Part shown: positions 1 to 9,988 of the stretch, one piece after another
How the letters are laid out: every line of letters starts with the position of its first letter
How positions within the stretch are numbered: position 1 is the stretch's first letter
NCBI RefSeq assembly: GCF_028583425.1
Contig: NC_072802.1
Location: forward strand, 11,355,926-11,419,925
DNA length: 64,000 bases
DNA from: Eublepharis macularius
Lineage: Eukaryota > Chordata > Lepidosauria > Squamata > Eublepharidae
Direction: 5' to 3'
The notes under the pieces: model-generated
The model's database searches: none
Seen by the model: the letters and a program-made list of their open reading frames with translations, nothing else
Told to the model about the DNA's origin: nothing
Made by a program: the position numbers and the translations under genes

Positions 1-1425
1 TTGTCTTAACTCTGTTAGGGGGAGGGCAATCTGGGCAAAGCCTTCAATGAACTGTCTGTAAAAATTAGCAAAGCCCAGGAATGATTGTAATTGTTTGCGT
101 GTGGTGGGTGCCTGCCACTCTTGCACTGCTTTAACTTTAGCCGGGTCCATTTTTAGTCCTTGCCCCCAAATACGGTAGCCTAAATAGTCCAACTCCTCTT
201 TGTGAAACTCACGTTTGGATAGTTTAATTGGAAGCTTATGGCGCATCAGGGTGGTCAGGACTTTCTGGACTAATTTTACATGTGCCTCTTTATTTTCTGA
301 ATAAATAAGCACGTCATCAAGGTAAACAACAACCCCTTTGTACAAAAATTCATGTAGGACCTCATTTATCATTGACATGTAAACCGAAGGGGCCCCAGAT
401 AAGCCAAATGGCATGACCAAGTATTCGAATTGGCCTAGGGGGGTATTGAACTCGGTTTCCCATTCATCCTCCTCCCTTATTCTGACATGAAAATATGCAT
501 CTTTGAGATCCAACTTCAAAAAGATCTTACCCTGCGCCACTACACTTAGCAAGTCTCAGATTAGCGGAATCGGATAGGCGTTAGTCATAGACACAGCACT
601 GATGCCTCGAAAGTCTGTACAAAGTCTGAGTCCCCCGTTCTTTCTCTTCACGAACAACACAGGGGCGGCATGTGGGGAGCTAGCCAGGCGAATTAATCCT
701 CTCTCTAGATTCTTGTCTATGAATTTCCTGAGTTCTTGCCTCTCCGCTGGACTCATGGAATATAATTTTCCTTTGGGGAGCTTTTCTCCTGGGATTAATT
801 CAATGGCACATTCCGTGTTCCAGTGCAGTGGCAGGCTATCCGTCTCCTCTTCACTAAAGGCTTGAGCCATGTCTTGATAATCTGGAGGGATTAGATTTAG
901 CTCCTCAGCGGTTAACAGGGCGACTTCTGCATTCATGGGGGCTACTGCACCCCATTCTGCCTTCCAACGATGTTGTTGGCAATTTCTGGATCAAAGACTA
1001 TCATCCCTTTGGCCCAATTGATTTATGGGTTATGATCCCATAACCATCAATTGCCTAAGATGAGCGGGTATTTGGCGGCTTGGCTTACAATAAACGGATG
1101 CATTTCCCAATGCTTGCCCATGCCTGTGGGCACTTGTTCTGTTTCTAGAACTGCTGGGTTCATATTAGAGCCGTCCATTTGTTCAAAGATCATTGGGACT
1201 TTTAGTTCATGCGTTTCTAGTCCCAGTCCATTTACTAGTGCTGGTGCTATAATATCTTGGGAGCACCCTGAATCGATTAATACTTGGACTCGAATGTGGG
1301 TCCCCCTCTTAGGGTTTACTAGCATAACGGGAACGAATAATATGGCCCCTCTTTCTCTCACCTCCTCCGGGGTGGTCTTTTCTTCGATCTGCCATTGGGG
1401 CCTCCTCACGACAGATCCATTTCGT
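1..1425 (-). pseudogene. Ty3/gypsy chromovirus copy A: pol (protease + reverse transcriptase), decayed, cut by window edge
   Basis: Read on the minus strand, this is the 5' part of a gypsy pol. A pepsin-type retroviral protease with the DSG active site lies near 1274 and a reverse transcriptase with the YLDD box near 313-324; RNase H and integrase would lie left of base 1, outside the window. The reading is broken. TGA stops at 1047-1049 and 556-558 look like CGA to TGA changes, further stops (TAA, TAG) fall between protease and RT, and there is a frameshift just before the RT block at about 936. Order and wording match the intact copy at 9970-13434, so family assignment is firm. It is not a functional gene. 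Confidence 0.93.
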
Positions 1426-1430
1426 TTCCC
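1424..1430 (-). promoter_or_regulatory. -1 frameshift heptamer GGGAAAC of copy A
   Basis: On the minus strand the gag frame reads G GGA AAC just before the gag terminus, matching the site in intact copy B. This is a canonical tandem-slippage heptamer used by several retroviruses and by the Sushi-derived gene PEG10. Its function here is inferred from frame and position. Confidence 0.75.
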
Positions 1431-3231
1431 GATGGCGGGCTGAGCTCATCGGCCTCCGGGACCTGGGCTTTGAACTCCATGCACACTTCCTCTGCCTCCA
1501 GGCTTGTCTTGGAGTGCCCTTTTTTAGTTATCCCCTGGCCCCTGCTGGACCGTGGGGCCAGAGTGGGACGCGCCGGGGGCGGCGGTGCTTGCACCCGGAG
1601 AGGGCATTGGGCTGCAAAATGCCCGCTGTTTCCGCATTGGAGGCATAGTCCTTGTCTCCATCTCGTCTCTCAGGCTTCTCTCGCAGCAGGAGCACCCTGT
1701 CTTGCCCGCTGACTTAGTGGGGCTTGTCGGGTCCCCATGGCCTGTTGTTGCTCCACCATTCGGACAACTTGAGTGCGATTCTCCACTTCGCAAGCCAGTT
1801 GTATCCACCCCAGAAGCATTGGTGGATCATCTTGCATTAGCACCCTGTCCAGTAACTTGGGGTTCATCCCATTCCGAAACAGTACAATCTTGGTTCCTTC
1901 CTCTTGTTGTGGGCACTTGGCTGCCAGCTGATGGAACTTTGAACCAAAACAAGGCCAACCCCTGGAATACACAGCAAGAGAACAAGGAGGAACCACTCCC
2001 CAGGAGCACAATATTCACTTAAACCTTTTTTTCTTTTTTTTGTATACTGAACCTTATGTATTCATTAAACTCTACAAGGATGTGCAGGGGCTGCTCCTCC
2101 AATGATAGGTGCCCCCCCCCCGCTGGAGGGACTCCTGGTGCTGGTCCTTGGGGCGCTACCCCCCCCCCGCACACCATTTCCGGTGGGGGTGACTCCTCCC
2201 GGTGGCAGTGGCAATGTGAGTGGTGAGCCTTGTGCGGGTGGGGCGGCCGGTCTTGCGCTGCCCCTGGCCGCCGCAAATTCCAGCAACTGCTGTAGTCCCA
2301 CTGGGGCCTGGGCCCCGGCACGCCCCGCACATTCCTCTCCCTGGACCAGCAACGCAATCAAATAGGTGGCTTGCACCGAATCTGCTCGCATCGTCTCCAT
2401 TTGCGCTTCCGGGGCTTGGCAGCGGTTCTCCTCCTCCACATTGAGGTTGGGCTCCGTCTTGTCCCCTCCGGGCTGCTGGAGCAAGCTCTCCTCCCAAGCT
2501 CTCTGTTGGCAGTCGGCTCTCTCCACCGCCTCCTCTGTGGCTTGGGCTCCTTGCACTTGGGCTTGGGGACCAGGTGCAGCAGCTGCCACCAAAGGGACTT
2601 GGTCCGACATCTCAGTCGTGCTAGCTACCCAACCCTTGGCAATTCCAGTCACAGCTAGAACTCCGTACTGTAGCACTTGGGCCTGCCCCTGCAGGGCGGC
2701 CAAACGTCCCTGTCCTTCAGGAACTCCCGTCTCAGTCTCCCAAGTTCCGACCAAGCCGACATCCGCATAGTCCCAGCTCATGGGCTCAGTGCACGGCGTA
2801 GTCCAATCCGGGAGACTGCCTGTCTCTTCTGGTGGATTCACTTCCACCAGACACCTCGCCGCCTCATCCCAACGATACCATGGCTGAGTGCTGTCCTGGG
2901 TGTCTCTGGCGGAGAGAGTGGACATCTGGCCAGTTTCCCAAACCTGGCCTCCTGTTGCTCCCAGGTCCTCCGACACTGGAGCCAAGTCGATCATAGAGCG
3001 GGAAAACATCGTGCTGGCGCATCTTTCCCTGGTATCCCGGGGCCGCGGGCCCCACTGTTGTGGCGTAGGCCTGGACATCTGAGGGGTAAATCCTCGTCCC
3101 ACGCTGGTCCGGGGCCTGGCGCCTTCCCTGCTCGCTCGTGCCTGGTCGGTGCCACCGTCAGGCTGTGAAAACAGCCCCTCACCCTCTGTGCCTGGATCAG
3201 ACGGGTCTGTCGGAGGTAATCCGGTATCCAT
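1424..3231 (-). pseudogene. Ty3/gypsy chromovirus copy A: gag, internally deleted
   Basis: The N-terminal gag extension starts at ATG 3231 and stays open to about 2065. It shares the W-G-x-R-P-R-x-T-R-E-R motif with the gag of copies B and C. The proline-rich part and the first half of the capsid are missing. About 100 bp of unrelated A-rich filler (around 1960-2060) joins directly to the capsid C-terminus (QLAAKCP and LLGWIQLACEVENR motifs, about 1740-1935). A CCHC zinc knuckle with intact spacing C-X2-C-X4-H-X4-C is at about 1595-1640, in another frame from the capsid remnant, so at least one frameshift is present. The end of gag keeps the NEMDLS terminus and the GGGAAAC heptamer. Confidence 0.9.
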
Positions 3232-3266
3232 CTGTCCCAGTTGAGGGGTTGGGGAAGTTAAAAGGG

Positions 3267-3277
3267 ATTCTCAACAA
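3267..3277 (-). promoter_or_regulatory. self-priming primer-binding site of copy A
   Basis: The minus strand reads TTGTTGAGAAT, 2 nt inside the LTR end. It is perfectly complementary to LTR bases 3438-3448 read on the same strand. Spacing and length equal those of copies B and C, but three bases differ. No tRNA-type TGG start is seen. Confidence 0.8.
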
Positions 3278-3279
3278 AA

Positions 3280-3656
3280 TGTCAGACTATGGAATCCCAG
3301 TTATCTAGAGTTCATCTCCCCCCCCTTCTTCAAGAAGCACTAAGTTTCTTGATTCCAAAAGGTTTAATGAAAGACAATGCTCAGGATACAAGTAGCCATA
3401 TTCCAAGGACTAGGAAAGTCTTGGCTGAACAAAAGCTTTGTTGAGAATGACATACAAAATGAAAGTAACAACACTTCAAACACCCATTCCCAGCCTCCCC
3501 CCTTAGTCCTGTCTAGAAGGCCTGGGAAGGCGAGGACGTCAAGGTCGGCTGGAACGGGTTGATAAGAATTCTTCGCACCCATGGATATATGCGGCTTGGA
3601 CAGCACCTGGGCCTGGAGGGAGAGAACTAAACAGCTACAGATTATAACATGAGAAC
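3280..3656 (-). repeat. 5' LTR of chromovirus copy A, U3 end truncated
   Basis: The inner boundary is the TG/CA terminus at 3280, shared with the other chromovirus LTRs. The predicted transcript start (primer segment) is 3438-3448 and an ATTAAA polyadenylation-type signal lies about 80 nt further on (3362-3367). The outer U3 end is missing: the sequence runs straight into a CR1 3' part at about 3657, roughly 50 bp short of the length expected from copies B and C. Confidence 0.75.
3438..3448 (-). promoter_or_regulatory. LTR primer segment of copy A (predicted RNA 5' end)
   Basis: The minus strand reads ATTCTCAACAA, the exact complement of the binding site at 3267-3277. By analogy with Tf1/Sushi self-priming this would be the first 11 nt of the transcript. 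Confidence 0.7.
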
Positions 3657-4723
3657 ATGGCAGTTTGGTGGATAGGTAACTGGTTAGAGGACTGCACTCA
3701 AAGAGTGGTGGTCAACAGCATTTCATCAGATTGGAGGGAGGTGTCCAGTGGGGTGCCACAGGGCTCGGTTTTGGGCCCGGTACTTTTCAATATTTTTATC
3801 AATGATTTGGATGAAGGAGTGGAAGGGCTGCTCATTAAATTTGCTGATGATACCAAATTGGGAGGAGTAGCAAACACCCAAGAAGATAGAATTAAAATTC
3901 AACAAGACCTGAATACTCTGGAGAAGTGGGCAGCTGTGAATAGGATGCAATTGAACAAAGACAAGTATTACATCTGGGCCACAAAAATGGGAAGCACAAA
4001 TACTGGATGGGGGATACACTTCTGGGCAGTAGTATATGTGAAAGGGATCTTGGGGTAAGAGTGGACTGTAAACTAAACATGAGCAGTCAGTGTGATGTGG
4101 TGGCAAAAAAGGCTAATTCAATCTTGGGTTGTATCAAAGGGGCCATAGCGTCAAAATCGCAGGAGGTCATAGCCCCTCTCTATACTACCTTGGTCAGTCC
4201 ACATCTGGAGCATTGTGTGCAGTTCTGGAGGCCTCACTTCAAAAAGGTTGTGGCCAAAATCGAGAGGGTGCAGAGGAGAGCGACGAGGATGATCAGGGGT
4301 CTGGAGACTGAGCCCTACAAGGAAAGGCTAAGGGCCTTGGGAATGTTTAGTTTGGAGAAGAGGAGTTTGAGGGGGGACATGATTACTCTCTTTAAATATT
4401 TGAAAGGCTGTCATTTGGAGGAGGGCAAGGAGCTGTTCCAGTTGGCAGCAGAGGGTAGGATGCGAAGCAATGGGCTTAAATTACATGCTCAAAGGTACCA
4501 GCTGGATATTAGGAAAAACTTTTTCACGGTCAGAGTAGTTGAAAAGTGGAATCAGCTGCCTAGGGAGGTGGTGAGCTCCCCCTCACTGGCAGTTTTCAAG
4601 AAGAGGCTGGATGAAGACTTGTCAGAGATGCTTTAGGCTGATCCTGCACTGGGCAGGGGGTTGGACTAGATGGTCTGAATGCCCCCTTCCAACTCTATGA
4701 TTCTATGATTCTATGATTCTATG
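3657..4723 (+). mobile_element. CR1 LINE, 5'-truncated, 3' end complete
   Basis: This is the C-terminal third of the CR1 reverse transcriptase, including an FADDTKLGG box (about 3841-3865) and the arginine-rich [10 protein letters not shown] segment. It ends in the short tandem ATTCTATG repeat that marks CR1 3' ends (4700-4723). The frame changes at about 4007-4058, so the copy is dead. The same segment recurs on both strands at 26.5, 36.5, 39.5, 42.5 and 61 kb. Confidence 0.95.
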
Positions 4724-5440
4724 GCGTAGCTATGGCTTGAGAACTGAGTAGCAAACTGTCACTCTGACAGATATTGATCAAATGCATGACTCTTTTTCCC
4801 ACATGAGGGTGCTCACTGTAGCCAAGGAAGAATGAGAAGAGAGCAGCATTCTGCACAATAGTAAACCCTTATGGCAGTTTGTTAGATGCTAGCATGTAAC
4901 TTGTTGCCTAGCTAAAAGCCGGCATAATGAGATCAAAAGGTGTATGTGCCATCGTCACCCAGTCTGGCCCAGAGTAGCTGGATCTGATCAGATACATGCG
5001 AGCCGACTTGCAGCTTGCCCACTCTCCTTGCTGTGCACACTTGCTGGAAATAGAGTCACTTGGACATTGCACGCCTCTGTGCCTTTCTGCCAGCAACAGC
5101 CTCAGTAAGAAAGCTGCTGTAGGCTATTGGGAAGAGATGAATAATTCACAGCAAAGACTTCATTGGAAAATGGTGCTCATTCTGAGTCAGTGAAACTTCT
5201 TTAGGTTAAAGCAAGAATGTGAGCACTGATGGTTTTCTATATTTAAAAAAAAATAAGAGGAACCTTGCAGGATCAGTAGTCCCTCATCCTCTTTCCAAAG
5301 GAGGCCTGCCAGGCACTTCTGGGAAGCTTATATGCAGGGCATAAATGCACAAGTTCTCTCCTGTTTCCAGTCCCTAGCATCTCCTGGCATTCAGAGGTAT
5401 ACTGCCCCTGAACATGGATGTTCCATTTAGTCATCCTTAT
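4724..5440. other. unclassified single-copy-looking stretch
   Basis: I see no ORF, tandem array or repeat family shared with the rest of the window here. Confidence 0.5.
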
Positions 5441-5650
5441 TAGTCTGTTCCTCCATGATCTTGTCCAGTACTCTTTTAAAGCTACTTAACTCTTTGGCCA
5501 TCATCACATCCTGTGGGAAAGAATCCCACAGGTTTTTCTTTTGTAAAAAGGGGCTTCCTCATCTGTCCTGATTCTACTCTCTGTCAGTTTCATTGAGTGA
5601 TCCCTTTTCAACTGTATGAGAAGGGGAGATCATGCTTCCATGTCTTCTGG
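5440..5650 (-). mobile_element. old CR1-like LINE 3' UTR remnant
   Basis: The minus-strand wording (help with a 'catcaccacatcctgtgg' block followed by a 'gaattccacag'-like block) resembles an ancient amniote CR1-type 3' region. Divergence is high and edges are uncertain. Identification is by resemblance only. Confidence 0.4.
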
Positions 5651-6397
5651 AGAAGAAGTCTTCCTTTGCTTGTTTCCTTGGAATTTTATTTTTGCAGGGC
5701 CCTGGAACTTAGTGGAAGATTTTCAGTCTATGATCTGGCCAAACACTAGTAAGTGAGGAAGGAATTCCTTTTTAGGTCATGCTGCATAGAGACCATGTAT
5801 GTGTGTGTTTTGATTTTAGCCTCCTGCTATTCCATGTGGTTTGGTGCTGTTGCTGCAATCTGTATGGTAAGATTATATGATCAATTGGTTCAAGGAGCTA
5901 TTGCTTTCAGCAACAATCGCTTTCTTATCTTTGCTTCCCCATTTAACAAGGCGCAGCCTTGGGAAGCAAAATCACTGAAATCTAAAGTTGCACTTCCTGC
6001 CAATGGTAGTTCAAACTGCAGTGAACTGCATCATACATGAGTAAAGTGATGGAGAACTTCCCATATTTTGGTCAATCTGACCTTCTACTGTGTTTGTGCT
6101 CCCTTTGAGGAAAGCTGTACAGATGATCCACAGCCTGACCTCTCCATATGGACAGATAACTCACTCCAGGGAAGCCATTGCGGATGCCTGAGGGAGGGAG
6201 AGAGCATTTGGAGGAAATACATCTGTGGCCCAACTTCGTTTTCTTTGGGGTAACCTTCCACCCCTCATGCTTGATGAAGAGTTGGACAGCATGAGGAGGG
6301 CTGTGCATCATTTGACAGGATATGTGTGGCCTTCCTTCATAGCCAAAGGACAATGCGAGAGTACCTCTGCGAACGGGAGAAGGGTTGGTGTGGGAAA

Positions 6398-6607
6398 TAG
6401 GGTTGCTACGCTCCAGGAGTTCTCCTTGAATATAAACTGATTTCCAGACTGCAAGGCTCAGTTCCCCAGGAGAAAATGGCTTCTATGTAGAGTGGAATCT
6501 ATGGCATCACATCTCTGCTTAATTCTCTCTCCTCCCCAAACTTGGCCATCCCCAGGTTTTGTCCCCACAAACTCCAGAAATTTCCCAATCTGAAGTTGGC
6601 AACCCGA
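6398..6607. mobile_element. hAT-like MITE (TAGGGTTGCC family), old copy
   Basis: It starts TAGGGTTGC and ends GGCAACCCGA, an inverted terminal pair, with the same internal order (CCAG..GGAGAAAATGGC..CTCCCCAAAC) as copies at 28775, 49054 and 51221. No clear target duplication is left. Confidence 0.7.
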
Positions 6608-6912
6608 CCACACATCCATGAATTTTAGCATTGTCCAGTGATTGGTCTGTGGCTAGGAATGCCAGATCTGACCTCCCAGGCTTCACCTCTGTTGCTCACC
6701 TCAAAGAAAAATGGGAGAAAAAGAAGGGGGAAATAGTGGGGTGCCAGCATCAAGACTGCGGGAAGTGATATGCTGTTGGAATGATTCTCTCAGGTTTGCC
6801 AAAAACTCTGTGGTTTAACCATTGAGTTTTGGAGAATCATAGAGTGTCATGCCAATGCCATGATGTCACATCTGGGTTTTCACCAGAGTTGATGTCACTT
6901 GCTGGCGTGATA

Positions 6913-6918
6913 CCAGTG
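6913..6918. repeat. target-site duplication CCAGTG of chromovirus B, left copy
   Basis: It is identical to bases 13862-13867 directly after the right LTR. Joining the two flanks restores an uninterrupted stretch of the surrounding repeat-rich sequence. Confidence 0.85.
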
Positions 6919-7334
6919 TGTCAGGTCCAGTGTATACCTAAACTGTACTGACTCCATTTTCTAATGCTTCTAGTGTTTGAGTGTTTTCTTCCTAGGTGCA
7001 CCAGTTCCCAGGCACCATTCCCACCGGAGGAGACTGTTTTGTCTAACGCCGTTCCACCAAGCATTGGCCTTGAGGGAGAGCAGCTTCCCAGGACTGAGAG
7101 ATATTGTTTTGAGAACTGTGGGGGGAGGCTGATCCAGATGGGTATTGTTACTCTGTACCTTATGCTTACCCTTCATTGGTAACAATGATCATGTACCATC
7201 CTGAGTCTCCTATTCAGGACAGTGGACTATAATGGACCTTTTCTGCAATAAAGTTTCCTTTTCCAGACACTGGACTTGTGTTTGCCTCTAAAGGGAACCC
7301 GGTAGAGAGTGCCTTATTTAGCCACAGTCTGACA
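6919..7334 (+). repeat. 5' LTR of chromovirus B
   Basis: It begins TGTCAG and ends CTGACA. If transcription starts at the primer segment 7175, U3 is 256 bp and R+U5 160 bp, and the AATAAA at 7247-7252 falls in R, where an LTR needs it. I see no convincing TATA box 25-35 bp upstream of 7175. A 72-codon open frame inside the LTR is present in both copies only because the LTRs are identical. Confidence 0.95.
7175..7185 (+). promoter_or_regulatory. LTR primer segment of copy B (predicted RNA 5' end)
   Basis: ATTGGTAACAA is exactly complementary to 7337-7347. In Tf1/Sushi-type elements the first ~11 nt of the RNA fold back onto the PBS and are cleaved to prime reverse transcription. The role is inferred; the complementarity is seen. 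Confidence 0.78.
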
Positions 7335-7336
7335 TT

Positions 7337-7347
7337 TTGTTACCAAT
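7337..7347 (+). promoter_or_regulatory. self-priming primer-binding site of copy B
   Basis: TTGTTACCAAT lies 2 nt after the LTR end and pairs over exactly 11 nt with 7175-7185; pairing stops on both sides. No match to a usual tRNA 3' end (TGG start) is visible. The gag start codon follows 1 nt later, so there is almost no leader after the PBS. Confidence 0.82.
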
Positions 7348-7348
7348 C

Positions 7349-9988
7349 ATGTCTGAGTCGGGCCCAGCGGAATCCAAGGTTGTCCCGGACAGGGATCCTT
7401 TGTTTGAGCCGTATGTGTCTCCCGACAATCAACCCGTGCAAGCCCAAGACTCCCAGGAGCTGGGAGCAGCCGGGAATGGAACCGGAGTCTCCACTTCCAC
7501 CCCGCCTCTCATCGACCTCAGTACTCGGGGCGAGACCGAAGCCGATCTCGGGGCAAGGCCGAAAGCGACCGCTCTCCCCTTGATTTCGGTACCCACCCCG
7601 TCGGAGTGGGGTGCCCGACCCCGAGAAACCAGAGAGCGTCGGGTAGGTGGGCTCCATCCTCGAGTTTCTATGGAAAGGCGCCGAAGCCTAGGAACCGTCC
7701 TGGAGCTAGATAGCAGCCAATCATGGAGCTATTGGAACAGGACGTTAGAGCAGACGGAGGGGGACACGTCTCGCCGCGGCGCCCTGAGTTGGGATTACTC
7801 CGAACTTGCTCCGTGGAAAGAGCCAACGGAGGTCCCTGAACAAAGTTGGGAGCAGATACAAGGTCGTACCTATGCGGTGGATACCAGCATCTCGGCCGTG
7901 ACGGGTATGGCCAAGGGAATTCTAGCCGCGAGATCGAGAGTCGTCCAAGGGGACCCTCCGCCTTGGGGCCCCTTGTCCCCGGTGAGTGCAACGAATGAAG
8001 CTTCCCTAAGCGAACAACCGGGGGCGAGTCGAATGCAACAGTTAGAAGCTAAACTGATGGATATGGAAGAAAGTTTGGCTCATGCCATCCATTTAATTTC
8101 GGCAATGGGAGCAGGGGAAAGATTATCCCCTGAAGAGATGGCGATACAGATAGCTACCCTTCAAAGTGTCATCTCCTATCCGGTGGAGGATGCCCAGCAG
8201 TGGCCGTCATCTACCGGCGAAGGGGGCACCTATCCGGGCGAATCGGGAGAGCAACCCGAGGAACTTCCCGCACAGCAGGAAATTCCACCGAGAAGGGATG
8301 ACCCGGTTGAGCCACCCGGAGAAACCCCCACCGAACAACCTAATCAGGAAGGGGATGCGCCGCCAGATGAGACTCCCGTTGAGAAGCCTACGGAAGGCGA
8401 AGAAAGGCCAAGTGATGCACCGGTGATACCCCCTCTTACTTCTCCTATAGAGGTCCGGCCGGACCAAGAGGGAGCCCCTCGTCAACCGCCAGACACTGTC
8501 CCCGTCGGGCGACCTACGGGAGAAGGTCCAATAGCGCCCAGAGGACAGCCGCTGCTTCCCAGATTAACAACGCCCGGAGGGGCAAGCCCGCGCGGCCTTC
8601 CACCTGTTCAACCCTCGCCGCTGCGGCCCCTCTTACCTCGACCGCAGCTCATACCGGTGCAGCAGCCCCAGGACCAGCCCATCTTACCACCTCCGAACCA
8701 ACCGGGACGGCCAGCGCCACTACGACCCCTCCGACCACCTCCGCAGCGGCCGATCCCCAATCAACCACACCAACCTCCTCCACCTCGACAACCACCGCCA
8801 ACGCCTCCCGTGTTACCCGCCAGACCGAGAATACCGCCGCCTGCTCGCCCGCCATTGCAGCCGCCGGCCCAACCAAGACCAACCCCGACAGCTCAACCAC
8901 GGCAACCTCCGCCCGCACCACCAGCTCAACCCCAGCCGGCACCGCCGGCTCAACCGCCGCCGGTACAGCCGGCCCCGTTGCCCCGTCCGAGACCCCAGTT
9001 ACCTCCTCCTGTGCCTCAGGGGCAACTAGAAATGCCGATGGACTTTTACCCAGCGCCTGCTCCGAGACAAGAACTCCCGATGGGCTGGGTGAAGCTGGAA
9101 GCCACCTTCGATGGGGATCCCTCCAAACTGGGATTTTTCTTAGTACAGGTGGTACAGTTTTTCAACCGTTGGGGACACCTGTTCGGCAGTGAGGCCAGTC
9201 AAATCGAACATCTTGGATCTCGTCTACAGGGTAAGGCAGCAGACTGGTATGTAGGACTATACAATGTCGGGGCCCCAGAACTTGATACTCTCCAGGGGTT
9301 AGTGGATGCTATCCGTGCCCAATATGAAGACCCCTTAGAGGAAACCAGGGCCCGAACAGAATTGCAAGCCCTCAAACAAGGCAGCATGTCAGCAAGAGAC
9401 TATGTTACAAAATTCCGACAATTAGCCGCCAAGTGTCCTAGGTGTGAGGAGTCCACCAAAATTATTCTGTTCAAACAAGGCCTTAACCCGAGACTTTTGG
9501 ACAGAGCCCTCATGCAAGACAATCCCCCCACGCTGTTAGGGTGGATCCAACTTGTTTGCGAAGTGGAGAACCGCATTTTGGAAGTCCGTTTGGTTGAACA
9601 ACAACAACAAACGGGACAAAGAAGACCGTTGACCTTACAGAGGACAACACGGGGAGCTAGCTACGCCACCCGTGGAGCGAGAGATGCTAGATGGCAACAA
9701 GGACTGTGCTTGCATTGCGGACAGGCAGGTCACTTTGCAGCACAATGCCCTTACCGGCCTGTGCCAAGACCTCCGCTCCAACTACGGCGTCCAACCCCGG
9801 CTTCGTTCCCTACGCTCCAACGCCCGACTCCAGCACCCCGGACGAATAGAGGCCGCGGCACTTCCCAAAGGCCAGCCTCAGAGAGAGGGCTGGAAGCGGA
9901 AGAAGTCATGGAATACGATCCCGCTTCCCCAACCGCAGAGGTCAATCCAGAAAGTCCCCAGTCGGGAAACGAAATGGATCTGTCGTAA
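7349..9988 (+). CDS. gag polyprotein of chromovirus B
   Basis: The product has 879 residues and would form the retrotransposon particle in the cytoplasm. I chose ATG 7349 because the frame upstream is the PBS and LTR and offers only a TTG. The order is: a low-complexity N-terminal region (1-300) with the W-G-A-R-P-R-E-T-R-E-R-R motif and a short helical stretch; a very proline-rich region (about 300-575, dense P-x-x-P and Q-P repeats, nt 8250-9070); a gypsy-type capsid (about 577-770, starting near the GWVKLEATF motif); and a CCHC zinc knuckle at 787-800 with full C-X2-C-X4-H-X4-C. It ends NEMDLS. The capsid-plus-knuckle part is of usual Sushi/PEG10 size, so roughly 575 residues are extra. 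Frame and stop are intact. Confidence 0.95.
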   Translation: MSESGPAESKVVPDRDPLFEPYVSPDNQPVQAQDSQELGAAGNGTGVSTSTPPLIDLSTRGETEADLGARPKATALPLISVPTPSEWGARPRETRERRVGGLHPRVSMERRRSLGTVLELDSSQSWSYWNRTLEQTEGDTSRRGALSWDYSELAPWKEPTEVPEQSWEQIQGRTYAVDTSISAVTGMAKGILAARSRVVQGDPPPWGPLSPVSATNEASLSEQPGASRMQQLEAKLMDMEESLAHAIHLISAMGAGERLSPEEMAIQIATLQSVISYPVEDAQQWPSSTGEGGTYPGESGEQPEELPAQQEIPPRRDDPVEPPGETPTEQPNQEGDAPPDETPVEKPTEGEERPSDAPVIPPLTSPIEVRPDQEGAPRQPPDTVPVGRPTGEGPIAPRGQPLLPRLTTPGGASPRGLPPVQPSPLRPLLPRPQLIPVQQPQDQPILPPPNQPGRPAPLRPLRPPPQRPIPNQPHQPPPPRQPPPTPPVLPARPRIPPPARPPLQPPAQPRPTPTAQPRQPPPAPPAQPQPAPPAQPPPVQPAPLPRPRPQLPPPVPQGQLEMPMDFYPAPAPRQELPMGWVKLEATFDGDPSKLGFFLVQVVQFFNRWGHLFGSEASQIEHLGSRLQGKAADWYVGLYNVGAPELDTLQGLVDAIRAQYEDPLEETRARTELQALKQGSMSARDYVTKFRQLAAKCPRCEESTKIILFKQGLNPRLLDRALMQDNPPTLLGWIQLVCEVENRILEVRLVEQQQQTGQRRPLTLQRTTRGASYATRGARDARWQQGLCLHCGQAGHFAAQCPYRPVPRPPLQLRRPTPASFPTLQRPTPAPRTNRGRGTSQRPASERGLEAEEVMEYDPASPTAEVNPESPQSGNEMDLS
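9964..9970 (+). promoter_or_regulatory. -1 ribosomal frameshift site GGGAAAC (gag to pol)
   Basis: In the gag frame it reads G GGA AAC, 18 nt before the gag stop. The pol frame is -1 relative to gag and is open from 9850, so slippage here yields a gag-pol fusion. The same heptamer drives -1 frameshifting in PEG10 and in some retroviruses. It is kept at the same place in copies A and D. I did not model a downstream pseudoknot. Confidence 0.8.

Noticed and set aside
6964..7182. 72-residue ORF found identically at 13491-13709
   Set aside because: It is inside the LTR; the identity only reflects identical LTRs.
7335..7352. tRNA-primed PBS
   Set aside because: No TGG-starting complement of a tRNA 3' end follows the LTR, whereas the LTR complementarity is exact in three copies.
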